Below, piece by piece: positions 8,881 to 16,792 of a stretch of DNA of 37,344 nucleotides. Origin of the DNA: Actinomycetes bacterium (GTDB lineage Bacteria > Actinomycetota > Acidimicrobiia > Acidimicrobiales > Bog-793). A program made the position numbers and the translations under genes. The stretch lies in assembly GCA_021838945.1 (NCBI GenBank), contig JAKCCH010000021.1, positions 1 to 37,344 on the forward strand, read 5' to 3'. The notes beneath the pieces were generated by a model, which saw only the letters and a program-made list of their open reading frames with translations, ran no database searches and was not told the DNA's origin. Each line of letters starts with the position of its first letter. The first letter of the stretch is position 1.

Positions 8881-10106
8881 GCCGGCGTCCATTCGCCGTG
8901 GTCACCGGGGGTGGCACAGGTGGGCACGTCTCACCGGCGCTCGCCGTCGGTGACGCCCTCGTCGCGAGCGGGGTCGAACGCTCCGAGGTGCTGTTCGTGG
9001 GTGGGCGGCGCGGCATGGAAAGCCGGCTCGTACCGGCGGCGGGCTACCAGCTCGTCCAACTCCCAGGCCGCGGGATCCAGCGCAAGCTCACGCGCGAGAA
9101 CCTGGGCGCGGTGCTCGGGCTCGGCGCGAGCGTGTTCCTCGCCCTCGGGATGGCCCTGCGCCAGCGGCCACACGTCGTCGTCACGGTCGGTGGTTACGCG
9201 GGGTTCGCATACGCTCTCGCTGCGGTGGTGCTGCGGATCCCTCTCGTCGTCGTGACGATCGATGCCGCCCCGGGTGCGGTGAACCGGCTCGTGGGAAGGT
9301 TCGCGTCGGTGAACGCCGTCGCCTATCCCGGAGTGCTGCTCCCGAGGACGGAGGTGACCGGGCCGCCGGTGCGCGGCTCGGTCCTCGCGGTCTCCCGGGA
9401 CGGCGAGGCGCGCCGCAGGGTGAGAGAGCAGCTCGGCTTCGATCCGGGGCGACGTCTCGTGGTCGTGACTGGAGGCTCCCTCGGCGCTGGTTCTGTCAAC
9501 GAAGCCGCGCTCGCGCTCGCCGAGCTGTGGTTGGCTCGTGACGATGTCGCCATCTATCACCTCGCAGGAGAGCGCAACATCGAGGAGATGACACGAGCTG
9601 CGACCGAGCGCCGCCTGATCGGTCCCACCGGAGCGGGGTCGGAGACGTTGCAGGCACCGCCGGCCGTTCCGGTCGGCGGTTCACCGGGGGGTTCCGGGCC
9701 CGAGCGCCGGCTCGAGTACCGGCTCGCCGGCTTCGATCCGGAGCTCGCGGCGGCGGTGGCGGCATGCGATGTCGTGGTCTGCCGTGCCGGCGCCTCGACC
9801 GTCGCCGAGCTGACGGCGATCGGCGCGCCGAGCGTGCTCGTGCCGCTCCCCGGGGCGCCCGGGGACCACCAGACGAAGAACGCCGTGGCGCTGGAGCAGG
9901 CCGGCGCGGCCGTCATGATCCGAGATCGCGAGTTGTCCGGGGACAGGCTCGCCGGCACTCTGGAGCGCCTGCTCGAGGACGAAGCCGTCCTCAGCACGAT
10001 GTCCGAGGCAGCCCGGGCGCTCGGGCACCGGGACGCCGCCGCCCGCGTGGCCGATCTCGCTCGACGTGCCGCCGGGGCCACCACGAGATCCCGGAGTGCA
10101 GCGTGA
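8877..10106 (+). CDS. murG: UDP-GlcNAc:lipid I N-acetylglucosaminyltransferase MurG
   Basis: MurG adds GlcNAc to lipid I on the inner membrane face, completing lipid II (GT28 family, GT-B fold). From the GTG at 8877 (GTGA overlap with ftsW) the product is 409 residues. The first glycine loop GGGTGGH is at 11-17 and the second is VVTGGSLGAGSVNEA. The C-terminal donor-binding part has CRAGASTVAELTAIGAPSVLVPLPGAPGDHQTKNA. Two oddities are seen. The usual EQN-type motif before PGxxN reads TID (127-129) here. An insertion of about 35 residues rich in Gly/Pro/Ala sits before EYRLAGF. Length is about 40-50 residues above the common size because of that insertion. The assignment is secure by motifs and context. 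Confidence 0.95.
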   Translation: MSRRPFAVVTGGGTGGHVSPALAVGDALVASGVERSEVLFVGGRRGMESRLVPAAGYQLVQLPGRGIQRKLTRENLGAVLGLGASVFLALGMALRQRPHVVVTVGGYAGFAYALAAVVLRIPLVVVTIDAAPGAVNRLVGRFASVNAVAYPGVLLPRTEVTGPPVRGSVLAVSRDGEARRRVREQLGFDPGRRLVVVTGGSLGAGSVNEAALALAELWLARDDVAIYHLAGERNIEEMTRAATERRLIGPTGAGSETLQAPPAVPVGGSPGGSGPERRLEYRLAGFDPELAAAVAACDVVVCRAGASTVAELTAIGAPSVLVPLPGAPGDHQTKNAVALEQAGAAVMIRDRELSGDRLAGTLERLLEDEAVLSTMSEAARALGHRDAAARVADLARRAAGATTRSRSAA

Positions 10107-11476
10107 TGTCCGACCTCACGAGCCCGCGACGCGTGCATGTCGTCGGCGCGGGCGGCGCCGGCATGAGCGCCGTCGCCATCGTCCTCGCGGGCATGGGCCA
10201 TCAGGTCACCGGGAGCGACGTCAAGCAGACCCGCGCCCTCGACCGGCTCGCCGCCGCCGGCCTCGAGGTGCGGGTCGGGCACGACGCCTCTGTCGTGGAC
10301 GGAGCGGACCTCCTCGCCATCTCGACGGCGATACCACCTGACAACATCGAAGTGGTCCGCGCCCATGAGCGCGGCATCCCGGTCTGGACCCGTGCCGACG
10401 TGCTGGCGGAGGTGACGGCGAGCCGGCGCACGATCGCCATCGCCGGGACGCACGGCAAGACGACCACCACGTCCATGCTGTCGCTCGTCCTCGTCGAGGC
10501 AGGACTGCGACCGAGCTTCATCGTCGGAGGAGACGTGAACGACATCGGCGCCAACGCGCTGTGGGACTCCGGCGAGTGGCTCGTGGTCGAGGCCGACGAG
10601 AGCGACGGCACCTTCCTCAGGCTCGACCCGGAGCTCGCCATCGTGACGAGCCTCGAGCCCGACCATCTCGAGCACTACGGCGGCTTCGAGGAGCTGCTGG
10701 CGTCCTTTGCTCGCTACGTCGGGGAGGCGGGACACGCCCTGCTGTTCGCGGACTCCCCGGAGCCGGCCGGCCTGCTCGCCGTGGCGGCGAACGGTTCGGC
10801 GCTGTTCGGGACGAGCGCGGATGCACGGTTCCGGCTGACCGGGATAGAAGGTGGCCGGAGCGACGTGTCCTTCTCGCTGTCGGACGCGGGTGAGGATCTC
10901 GGTCGCTTCAGCTTGCCCCTACCCGGTGAGCACAACGCTCTCAACGCTGCGGCGGCGACGGCTGCCGCGGTGATGATCGGGGTCGCACCCGAGCACGCGC
11001 GGCGGGCACTTGCTCGATTCGCGGGAGTGGCCCGCCGCTACGAGTTCCGCGGTGAGCGCGACGGCGTCACGTTCGTCGACGACTACGCGCACTTGCCGGG
11101 CGAGGTGGCGGCGGCCCTGCGGGCGGCCCGGCGGGGCGGATACGACCGGGTCGTCGCCGTCTTCCAGCCACACCGCTACTCACGTATGCAGTCGCTTGCG
11201 AGCCAGTTCGCGGACTCCTTCGTCGACGCCGACATGGTCGCGGTGACGTCGGTGTACCCGGCAGGAGAGCCGATCCGCCCCGGCATCTCCGGCCAGATGG
11301 TCGTCGATGCGGTGCTGACCGCTCATCCGGAGGCGGACATCCACTACCTGCCGGATCACGAAGGACTGCTCCAGTTCCTTCGTGGCGTCCTCCGGCCCGG
11401 CGATCTCTGCATCTCGCTCGAGGCGGGCGATCTCGCCGGGCTGCCGGACGAGCTCCTCGCCGGCGAGGCGTGGTGA
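10106..11476 (+). CDS. murC: UDP-N-acetylmuramate:L-alanine ligase MurC
   Basis: MurC adds the first amino acid, L-alanine, to UDP-MurNAc. The product is 456 residues from the ATG that overlaps the murG stop by one base (TGATG). N-terminal HVVGAGGAGMSAVA binds the UDP part, and GTHGKTTTT at 114-122 is the MurC-type ATP loop, with His in place of the Asn of MurD/E. Further conserved stretches are VEADESDGTFL, SLEPDHLEHYGGFEELLASF, RRYEFRGERDGVTFVDDYAHLPGE and FQPHRYSRMQSL. The end LEAGDL replaces the usual GAGD. Translationally coupled on both sides. Confidence 0.96.
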   Translation: MSDLTSPRRVHVVGAGGAGMSAVAIVLAGMGHQVTGSDVKQTRALDRLAAAGLEVRVGHDASVVDGADLLAISTAIPPDNIEVVRAHERGIPVWTRADVLAEVTASRRTIAIAGTHGKTTTTSMLSLVLVEAGLRPSFIVGGDVNDIGANALWDSGEWLVVEADESDGTFLRLDPELAIVTSLEPDHLEHYGGFEELLASFARYVGEAGHALLFADSPEPAGLLAVAANGSALFGTSADARFRLTGIEGGRSDVSFSLSDAGEDLGRFSLPLPGEHNALNAAAATAAAVMIGVAPEHARRALARFAGVARRYEFRGERDGVTFVDDYAHLPGEVAAALRAARRGGYDRVVAVFQPHRYSRMQSLASQFADSFVDADMVAVTSVYPAGEPIRPGISGQMVVDAVLTAHPEADIHYLPDHEGLLQFLRGVLRPGDLCISLEAGDLAGLPDELLAGEAW

Positions 11477-12378
11477 GCGCTCCCGCTCTCGAAAAGGCTG
11501 CCGAGCTGCTCGAGGAGGTGGCGAGGCGTGACGTCCCGGTCGGACCTCTCACGACCTATCGGGTCGGCGGCAACGCCGCGCTGTTCGTCGAGATCGACGG
11601 GGAACCAGACCTCGAGGCGGTGTGCACGGCCGTCTCGGTGAGCGGTGTCCCGGTGCTCGTCGTCGGAAAGGGTTCGAACCTGCTCGTGGCCGACGCCGGC
11701 TTTCCTGGCCTCGCCGTCCAGCTCGGTGAAGGGTTCACGGGCATCACGACCGAGGACACGGTGCTGGAAGCCGGAGGCGGAGCAGCTTGTCCGGTGGTAG
11801 CGCGTCGCAGCGTCGCGGCAGGGCTGACCGGGATGGAGTGGGCCGTCGGCGTCCCTGGATCGGTCGGCGGAGCCGTCGCCATGAACGCGGGCGGGCACGG
11901 GTCAGAGACGAAGGACCGCCTCGCCGCGGCCGACGTCGTCGATCTGGCCTCCGCTTCGCCTCAGCCACGGAGCATCCCGGCGGCAGATCTAGACCTGTCC
12001 TACCGGCATTCCGCCATCGGGGCGAGTCATCTCGTGCTGCGGGCTCGTTTCGCTCTCGACCGCGGGGATCCGGAAGAAGGCGCCGCCAGGATCGCCGAGA
12101 TCGTGCGGTGGCGGAGGGAGAACCAGCCCGGCGGGCAGAATGCCGGCTCGATCTTCACGAACCCACCCGGTGACTCGGCCGGACGGATCATCGACGCCGC
12201 CGGGCTGAAGGGCTTTCGCATCGGGACGGCGCAGGTCTCCGACAAGCACGCCAACTTCATCCAGGCCGACAACGGCGGCTCGGCGGACGACGTGCGGCGC
12301 GTGATCGAGACCGTGCGCGACCTGGTGGCCCGCCGCACCGGGATCGAGCTGCAGGTCGAGGTGCGGCTGGTCGGCTGA
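11473..12378 (+). CDS. murB: UDP-N-acetylenolpyruvoylglucosamine reductase MurB
   Basis: MurB is the FAD- and NADPH-dependent enzyme that reduces UDP-GlcNAc-enolpyruvate to UDP-MurNAc. About 301 residues. FAD-binding motifs are TTYRVGGNAALFV, VVGKGSNLLVADAGFPGLAV and GVPGSVGGAVAMNAGG. The C-terminal part has SYRHSAIG, the RWRRENQPGGQNAGSIFTNP segment with the catalytic serine and IIDAAGLKGFRIGTAQVSDKHANFI. Two adjacent GTG codons (11470, 11473) can start it. 11473 gives the GTGA overlap with murC that recurs throughout this operon. It is the last gene of the first dcw block; the next genes are on the opposite strand. Confidence 0.95.
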   Translation: MSAPALEKAAELLEEVARRDVPVGPLTTYRVGGNAALFVEIDGEPDLEAVCTAVSVSGVPVLVVGKGSNLLVADAGFPGLAVQLGEGFTGITTEDTVLEAGGGAACPVVARRSVAAGLTGMEWAVGVPGSVGGAVAMNAGGHGSETKDRLAAADVVDLASASPQPRSIPAADLDLSYRHSAIGASHLVLRARFALDRGDPEEGAARIAEIVRWRRENQPGGQNAGSIFTNPPGDSAGRIIDAAGLKGFRIGTAQVSDKHANFIQADNGGSADDVRRVIETVRDLVARRTGIELQVEVRLVG

Positions 12379-12412
12379 GCACGTGGGTGGCGGGTGTGGC
12401 GGGAGGCTGCGT

Positions 12413-12431
12413 CGGTCGTGCCGCACGACCG
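12413..12431. terminator. Hairpin between convergent murB and histidine kinase
   Basis: CGGTCGT at 12413-12419 and ACGACCG at 12425-12431 form a perfect 7-bp stem with a five-base loop, inside the 71-bp convergent gap. There is no U tract. A bidirectional terminator is the simplest reading. Confidence 0.45.
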
Positions 12432-12449
12432 GCGGCGCCGGAGGAGGGC

Positions 12450-13730
12450 TCAGGGCGTGCGCGTCCGTGGCCAGGACACTTCGACGAGCGCTCCACCGAG
12501 CTCGGAGGTGTCGAAACGCAGCCTTCCTCCCGTGGCCGCCGCAACCGACTGGGCGATGGCGAGCCCGAGGCCGTGGCCGCCGGGAGCGTTCGTCGCCCGC
12601 CTGAACCGGCGCACCACCTGCGGCCGGTCCTGTTCCGGGATGCCCGGCCCGTCGTCCTCGACCCGAAGCGCCACCCTGTCGGGTGCAACCGGTACGGCAG
12701 AGATGCGAATCGTGCCCCCGTCGGGCGTGTAGCGGCATGCGTTGTCGGCGAGCGTTCCCGCCAGCTTGTCGAGCCAGTCGTCCGGGGCGACGACCGTGAG
12801 CCGCTCCCCGTCCTCGCCGGGCAGGGCGAGCTCGAGCACTTGGCCACGGCTGGCGGCAACGGCGGCGAAACGCTTCGCGCAGCGCGCCGCCGCCCCGCCG
12901 AGATCCTGACCGGCGCGTGGCGAAAGCTCCGGCTCGGAGTCGCGGCGGGCGAGCCAGAGGAGGTCCTCGACGATCGCCCGCAACCGCGAGCTCTCAGATG
13001 ACACGCGATCGAAGGCTTCCTCGTACTCTCTCGCCTCCCGGGGGCGAGAGCGTACGAGGCTCACCTCGGCCTCGATGACGCTGAGAGGGGTGCGCAGCTC
13101 GTGCGACGCGTCCGCCGTGAACTCGAGCTGCCGTCGGCGGGCCACCTCGACAGGGCGTGCGGAGCGAAGGCCGATGGCGAGCGCGACGAGGAAGAACGCC
13201 GCGAGCAGGAAGGGGAAGGCGATCGTCTCCGAGAGCACGAGCACCGCCTCGACGTGTCCGAGCTCCGTCAGGCTCTCGCCGGCGAGGAGCCAACCTGTCC
13301 TCGTCCTCAACCAGCCGAGGCGGTACGTCGTGCCGGCGATCCCGGCGTCGAGCGATTTCGGCTGTCCCGCCGCGGGAGGGTGCGTGCCCGCCGGCAGCAG
13401 CGGGTCCGACGGAGCGGAACGAAGCAGCACGCCCTCGGAGTCGAAGGCCCAGAGCGCGATCGGCTCGCCGTAGATGCCGAGTCCGTAGCGCGCCCCGTTC
13501 GTCTGCACGCCGGCGCTGCTGAACGCCGCTGTCGGGTTCGACGCCGCCGCCTGGAGGCGTGCCCCGAGCTGCCGGTCGACCTGCCCCGTGAGGTGCTGCG
13601 CGACGACGAAGTCGAGCAGCACCACGACGATCGCGTAGGCGACAGCCATAAGCGCGGTGGCGATCGCGCCCACCCGTGCCGCACCGGCGAGGTCGCGCCG
13701 GCTGAACCGGCCGCGGAGCGAGAACCTCAT
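12450..13730 (-). CDS. Two-component sensor histidine kinase
   Basis: This is a membrane sensor kinase of 426 residues, OmpR-partner type. Membrane segment 1 is about 21-45. An extracytoplasmic sensor region (about 46-160) shows no domain I recognise. Membrane segment 2 is about 163-188, after which a short linker leads straight into the dimerisation box FTADASHELRTPL with the phospho-acceptor His210. No clear HAMP domain separates them. The ATPase part shows the N box (DNACRYTPDGG), the G1 box (DDGPGIP) and the G2 box (GGHGLGLAIA). Its ATG overlaps the stop of the upstream response regulator by 4 bases, so the pair is one operon. It sits on the strand opposite to the division genes. Ligand unknown; an envelope signal is inferred from location only. 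Confidence 0.93.
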   Translation of the reverse strand: MRFSLRGRFSRRDLAGAARVGAIATALMAVAYAIVVVLLDFVVAQHLTGQVDRQLGARLQAAASNPTAAFSSAGVQTNGARYGLGIYGEPIALWAFDSEGVLLRSAPSDPLLPAGTHPPAAGQPKSLDAGIAGTTYRLGWLRTRTGWLLAGESLTELGHVEAVLVLSETIAFPFLLAAFFLVALAIGLRSARPVEVARRRQLEFTADASHELRTPLSVIEAEVSLVRSRPREAREYEEAFDRVSSESSRLRAIVEDLLWLARRDSEPELSPRAGQDLGGAAARCAKRFAAVAASRGQVLELALPGEDGERLTVVAPDDWLDKLAGTLADNACRYTPDGGTIRISAVPVAPDRVALRVEDDGPGIPEQDRPQVVRRFRRATNAPGGHGLGLAIAQSVAAATGGRLRFDTSELGGALVEVSWPRTRTP

Positions 13731-14401
13731 GCCGAGGTGTTCATGGCGCGGTAGCCGGTCCCGCGGACCGTGTCGATCCGCAGGCTCGACCCCGCCAGCT
13801 TCGACCGCAGATGGCCGATGTGGACGTCGATGGTGTTCGACCCAACGGCATCGGCCTCATCCTGCCAGGCGTGGATCGCGATCGAGGACCGGCTGACGAC
13901 GTTCGGCGCGCGGGACATCAACAGCTCGAGTATGCGCAGCTCGGTCTTCGTGAGGCCCACCACGCGCCCGCCCACGGTGACCTCGTAGCCGGCGGGGTCG
14001 AGCGCGACGTCGCCGAGCTCGATCACCCCGGACCCGCCTGCCGCGTGGCGCCGGCGGAGGGCCCGCAGGCGAGCGAGCAGCTCGCCGAAGTCGAAGGGCT
14101 TGACGAGGTAGTCGTCGGCGCCGGCGTCGAGCCCGGCGACCCGGTCGGCCGGGAGGTCCCGAGCGGTCAACAGGAGGACGGGCAGAGCGCTCTTGCGACG
14201 TCGCAGGGTCTCGACCAGGTCCACCCCGCTCATGTACGGCATGCGCCAGTCGAGGACGGCGACCTCGTAGGAGTAGGCGTCGAGGAACGCGAGGGCCTCG
14301 GAGCCGTTGCGCGCCGCGTCCACGACATATCCGGCCTCCTCGAGCCCGCGGCAGATGACGGACCTCAGGCCTTCGTCGTCCTCTGCCACGAGAACCCTCA
14401 T
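13727..14401 (-). CDS. OmpR/PhoB-family DNA-binding response regulator
   Basis: The 224-residue product has a receiver domain (about 1-115) with acidic pocket Asp8/Asp9, phospho-acceptor Asp51, Thr79 and Lys101, all canonical. A winged-helix DNA-binding domain (about 125-222) follows, with TKTELRILELLM, the recognition segment SNTIDVHIGHLRSKL and the wing RTVRGTGYRA. It is the first gene of a two-gene operon with the histidine kinase. The ATG at 14401 is preceded by TACAAC six bases away and no Shine-Dalgarno site, so the mRNA is probably leaderless. It is divergent from the LCP gene, which makes autoregulation and control of that gene reasonable guesses. Confidence 0.95.
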   Translation of the reverse strand: MRVLVAEDDEGLRSVICRGLEEAGYVVDAARNGSEALAFLDAYSYEVAVLDWRMPYMSGVDLVETLRRRKSALPVLLLTARDLPADRVAGLDAGADDYLVKPFDFGELLARLRALRRRHAAGGSGVIELGDVALDPAGYEVTVGGRVVGLTKTELRILELLMSRAPNVVSRSSIAIHAWQDEADAVGSNTIDVHIGHLRSKLAGSSLRIDTVRGTGYRAMNTSA

Positions 14402-14407
14402 GGCAGG

Positions 14408-14413
14408 GTTGTA
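14408..14413 (-). promoter_or_regulatory. -10 box TACAAC of the response-regulator operon (leaderless)
   Basis: On the minus strand TACAAC is followed by six bases and then the ATG at 14401. A transcript starting 6-7 bases after a -10 box would begin at the A of ATG. No TTGACA-like -35 box is evident. It departs from strict TANNNT at the last base. Confidence 0.45.
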
Positions 14414-14520
14414 ACCGATGGCGGCGCGATGCTGCTCGCGGGTGACGCCTTCTCACCTGGTTGCTGCTTCATGATGGCTTCAGGTTCGGCATGCATGCTG
14501 GACCCCGAGACGGAGGATTC

Positions 14521-15834
14521 ATGGAGAACGACGGCGCGCCCGGCGATGGCGTGAGGGCGGGGAGCGGGACCGGCGACGGCAGGAGCGATGCCGCGTCCTC
14601 GTCGCGCCGCGGCGCGCACAGCCGCCGGTCGGTCCGTCGGGCGGCTCGACGTGCCCGCACCCGCGGCCAGCGGTGGCGGCGCCGGATCATCGGGGCCTTC
14701 GCGGCAGTGCTGATCGCCATCCCCGCCGCGGCAGGCGCCAGCTGGTGGTATCTCAACTACAAGCTCGACCAGGCGCATCGCGTGCACATCGCGAAGGGGA
14801 TCCTCAAGAGGGCGAAGCCCGGCGCTCCTTTCAACGTTCTCCTCATCGGGTCGGACTCGCGCTCGTTCGTGAACACCCCGGGGCAGGCGAACCGGTTCGG
14901 GTCGGGCTCGGTCGTCACGGGCCAGCGCAGCGACGTGGTCATCATCGCTCGCATCGTGCCTGCGACCAAGCAGATCTACATGCTGTCGATCCCGCGCGAC
15001 ACCTGGGTCAACATCCCCGGCCACGTCCAGTACATCTCGGGCATGAACCGCATCAACGCCGCCTTCAACAGCGGGGCGGGCCTGCTCATCCGGACGCTTC
15101 GCGCCGACTTCGGCATCCCCATCGAACACTTCGCCGAGATCAACTTCGCCGGGTTCCAGTCGATGGTGCAGGCGGTCGGCGGCATCAGGATCGACTTCCC
15201 GTACCCGGTGGAGGACGCCTACACCGGGCTCTCGGTCCAGCACACCGGTTGCCAGCTGATCTCCGGCGGCAACTCGCTCGCGTTCGTGCGGAGCCGGCAC
15301 CTCTATTACAAGCAGAACGGCGTGTGGCAGCCGGACTACGGCAGCGACTGGAGCCGGATCCGCCGCCAGGACGTGTTCTTCCACGCACTGCTCGACCAGG
15401 TGAAGTCGAAGGCTCTCGACCTCCCGGCCATGACCGCGCTCCTCGGCGCCGTGGTGAAGAACCTGACGATCGACTCGACCTTTACGAACACCGAGCTCAT
15501 CAAGTTGGCGTGGGACTTCCGGCACACCTCGACGAGCTCGATCCACACCGAGGTGCTGCCGACCGTTCCGGACGTGCTGCCGAGCGGAGCCGACGTCCTC
15601 CTCGAGGCACAGCCCTACGACAGCCAGATGATCGCCAAGTTCCTCGCGATCGGCGTGACGCACCGGGCGGCCGCGTCCACGACCACGACGACGACCATCG
15701 CATCGGGGGGCAGCGGCTCGTCGACATCGTCCACGACGACCTCCACGTCGACCACCACGACCACGACCACCACGCCCTCTTCGAGCGTCGTGTTCGACAA
15801 CCAGCCAGAACCCTGGAACGGCACACCCTGCTGA
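14521..15834 (+). CDS. LytR-CpsA-Psr (LCP) family cell-wall glycopolymer ligase
   Basis: LCP proteins transfer undecaprenyl-linked glycopolymers (teichoic acid, arabinogalactan or capsule type) to peptidoglycan outside the membrane. From the ATG at 14521, preceded by GGAGG at 14512-14516, the product is 437 residues. A very basic cytoplasmic tail (1-55) leads to one membrane segment (about 56-78). The LCP domain follows with NVLLIGSDSR, GQRSDVVIIARI, MLSIPRDTWVNIPG, NRINAAFNSG, GGIRIDFPYPVED and FVRSRHLYY, where Arg and Asp residues bind pyrophosphate and metal. The last 60 or so residues are a Ser/Thr-rich low-complexity tail. The frame is open upstream to 14461, without a ribosome site there. 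Placement between murB and ftsQ is unusual. Confidence 0.93.
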   Translation: MENDGAPGDGVRAGSGTGDGRSDAASSSRRGAHSRRSVRRAARRARTRGQRWRRRIIGAFAAVLIAIPAAAGASWWYLNYKLDQAHRVHIAKGILKRAKPGAPFNVLLIGSDSRSFVNTPGQANRFGSGSVVTGQRSDVVIIARIVPATKQIYMLSIPRDTWVNIPGHVQYISGMNRINAAFNSGAGLLIRTLRADFGIPIEHFAEINFAGFQSMVQAVGGIRIDFPYPVEDAYTGLSVQHTGCQLISGGNSLAFVRSRHLYYKQNGVWQPDYGSDWSRIRRQDVFFHALLDQVKSKALDLPAMTALLGAVVKNLTIDSTFTNTELIKLAWDFRHTSTSSIHTEVLPTVPDVLPSGADVLLEAQPYDSQMIAKFLAIGVTHRAAASTTTTTTIASGGSGSSTSSTTTSTSTTTTTTTTPSSSVVFDNQPEPWNGTPC

Positions 15835-15848
15835 CCCGGTCGTGAACC

Positions 15849-15863
15849 CGGGGGCATCCCCCG
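15849..15863 (+). terminator. GC hairpin between LCP gene and ftsQ
   Basis: CGGGGG (15849-15854), CAT loop, CCCCCG (15858-15863) form a perfect 6-bp stem 15 bases after the LCP stop codon. There is no U tract. It could be a weak terminator or a processing signal in the 60-bp gap before ftsQ. Confidence 0.4.
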
Positions 15864-15894
15864 CTCGGCGGGCAGGATCGGTCACACTCAGAAG

Positions 15895-16641
15895 ATGACC
15901 GATCCGCGCATCCACGAGCGCCGGGTCCGGGTCGCGCGGGAGACCGGTCGGCGCAGGCGCCGCGCCATCCTCGCTTCGCTCGCCCTCGCCCTCGTCGTTG
16001 CGGGCGGGTTCGCACTCGTCCACTCGTCGCTGTTCGGAGCGCGGCACGTCGAGATATCCGGGCCGGCGCACGCCTCGCACACCGAGGTCGTCCGGGTGGC
16101 CGGGCTCGAAGGAGCGCCGCCGCTCGTGGATCTCTCCGCCGCGCTCATCGCACGACGAGTCGAGACGCTTCCCTGGGTGCAGACGGCGACAGTGTCCCTG
16201 TCGTGGCCGACGACAGTTCACATCCGCGTGACGGGCCGCATCCCCGTCGCCCTCGTCGCCGTCGCGTCCGGTGGCTACGCCCTCGTGGACCCGACCGGCC
16301 GCGTGCTCGAGGACGTCGCGACGAAGCCGGCCGGCTTTCCCACCATCGCGGTCTCGGGCAGCATCCCGCGACCGGGTGGCGACCTGAACCGAGATGGCGC
16401 CTCGCTCGCTCGGGTAGCTGCGGCCACCCCTCAGTCCATGGTGAGTGAGATCGCCGTCATCGCTCGGGGCCCGCTCGGGATCGAGGTCAGGCTCCCGGGC
16501 AAGCTCGTGGCCGTCCTCGGCAACGACACATTGCTCGCCGACAAGTTCGTGGCACTGAAGACAGTGCTCACGCGGGTCGACCTGCGCGGCGTCACCACGA
16601 TCGATCTACGAGTCCCGTCCGCTCCCGTCTTGAACAAATAG
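15895..16641 (+). CDS. ftsQ: Cell division protein FtsQ (POTRA domain)
   Basis: FtsQ is a bitopic division protein that joins FtsL and FtsB in the complex activating septal wall synthesis. The 248-residue product has an Arg-rich cytoplasmic tail (1-24) and one membrane segment (about 25-45). A FtsQ-type POTRA domain (about 48-120) includes FGARHVEISGPAHASHTEVVRVAGL and LPWVQTATVSLSWPTTVHIRVTGRIPVALV. The beta domain follows (about 125-235), with YALVDPTGRVLEDVATKPAGFPTI. The start ATG lies 60 bases after the LCP gene, with only a poor AGAAG ribosome site. Position next to ftsZ supports the call. Confidence 0.92.
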   Translation: MTDPRIHERRVRVARETGRRRRRAILASLALALVVAGGFALVHSSLFGARHVEISGPAHASHTEVVRVAGLEGAPPLVDLSAALIARRVETLPWVQTATVSLSWPTTVHIRVTGRIPVALVAVASGGYALVDPTGRVLEDVATKPAGFPTIAVSGSIPRPGGDLNRDGASLARVAAATPQSMVSEIAVIARGPLGIEVRLPGKLVAVLGNDTLLADKFVALKTVLTRVDLRGVTTIDLRVPSAPVLNK

Positions 16642-16658
16642 CCGTTCGGGCCTATCGT
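16630..16658 (+). promoter_or_regulatory. Candidate ftsZ promoter (TTGAAC-N17-TATCGT)
   Basis: TTGAAC at 16630-16635 and TATCGT at 16653-16658 are separated by exactly 17 bases, fitting a housekeeping promoter. It overlaps the last codons of ftsQ. A start near 16665 would give a leader of about 210 nt, with the arms of several inverted repeats and a short ORF inside. Confidence 0.55.
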
Positions 16659-16674
16659 TGCCCGCAACGTCGGC

Positions 16675-16734
16675 GGCTGAACACGCCTGAGGGATATGGT
16701 CGACGCCAGGGGGACGCGGTCCAACTGTTCAGCC
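16675..16734 (+). promoter_or_regulatory. Inverted repeat in the ftsZ leader
   Basis: GGCTGAACA at 16675-16683 and TGTTCAGCC at 16726-16734 are perfect 9-bp complements 42 bases apart, inside the 234-bp ftsQ-ftsZ gap. They could close a structured RNA domain or be paired operator half-sites. No riboswitch class is recognised. Confidence 0.4.
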
Positions 16735-16792
16735 CGAAGTTCCGGCGAGTAGTCGTAGTTGCAGGTCACCGATACTGCTCCGGGAGCGCATC

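Noticed and set aside
14461-14520. Longer start for the LCP protein
   Set aside because: No ribosome site there, whereas GGAGG precedes the ATG at 14521.
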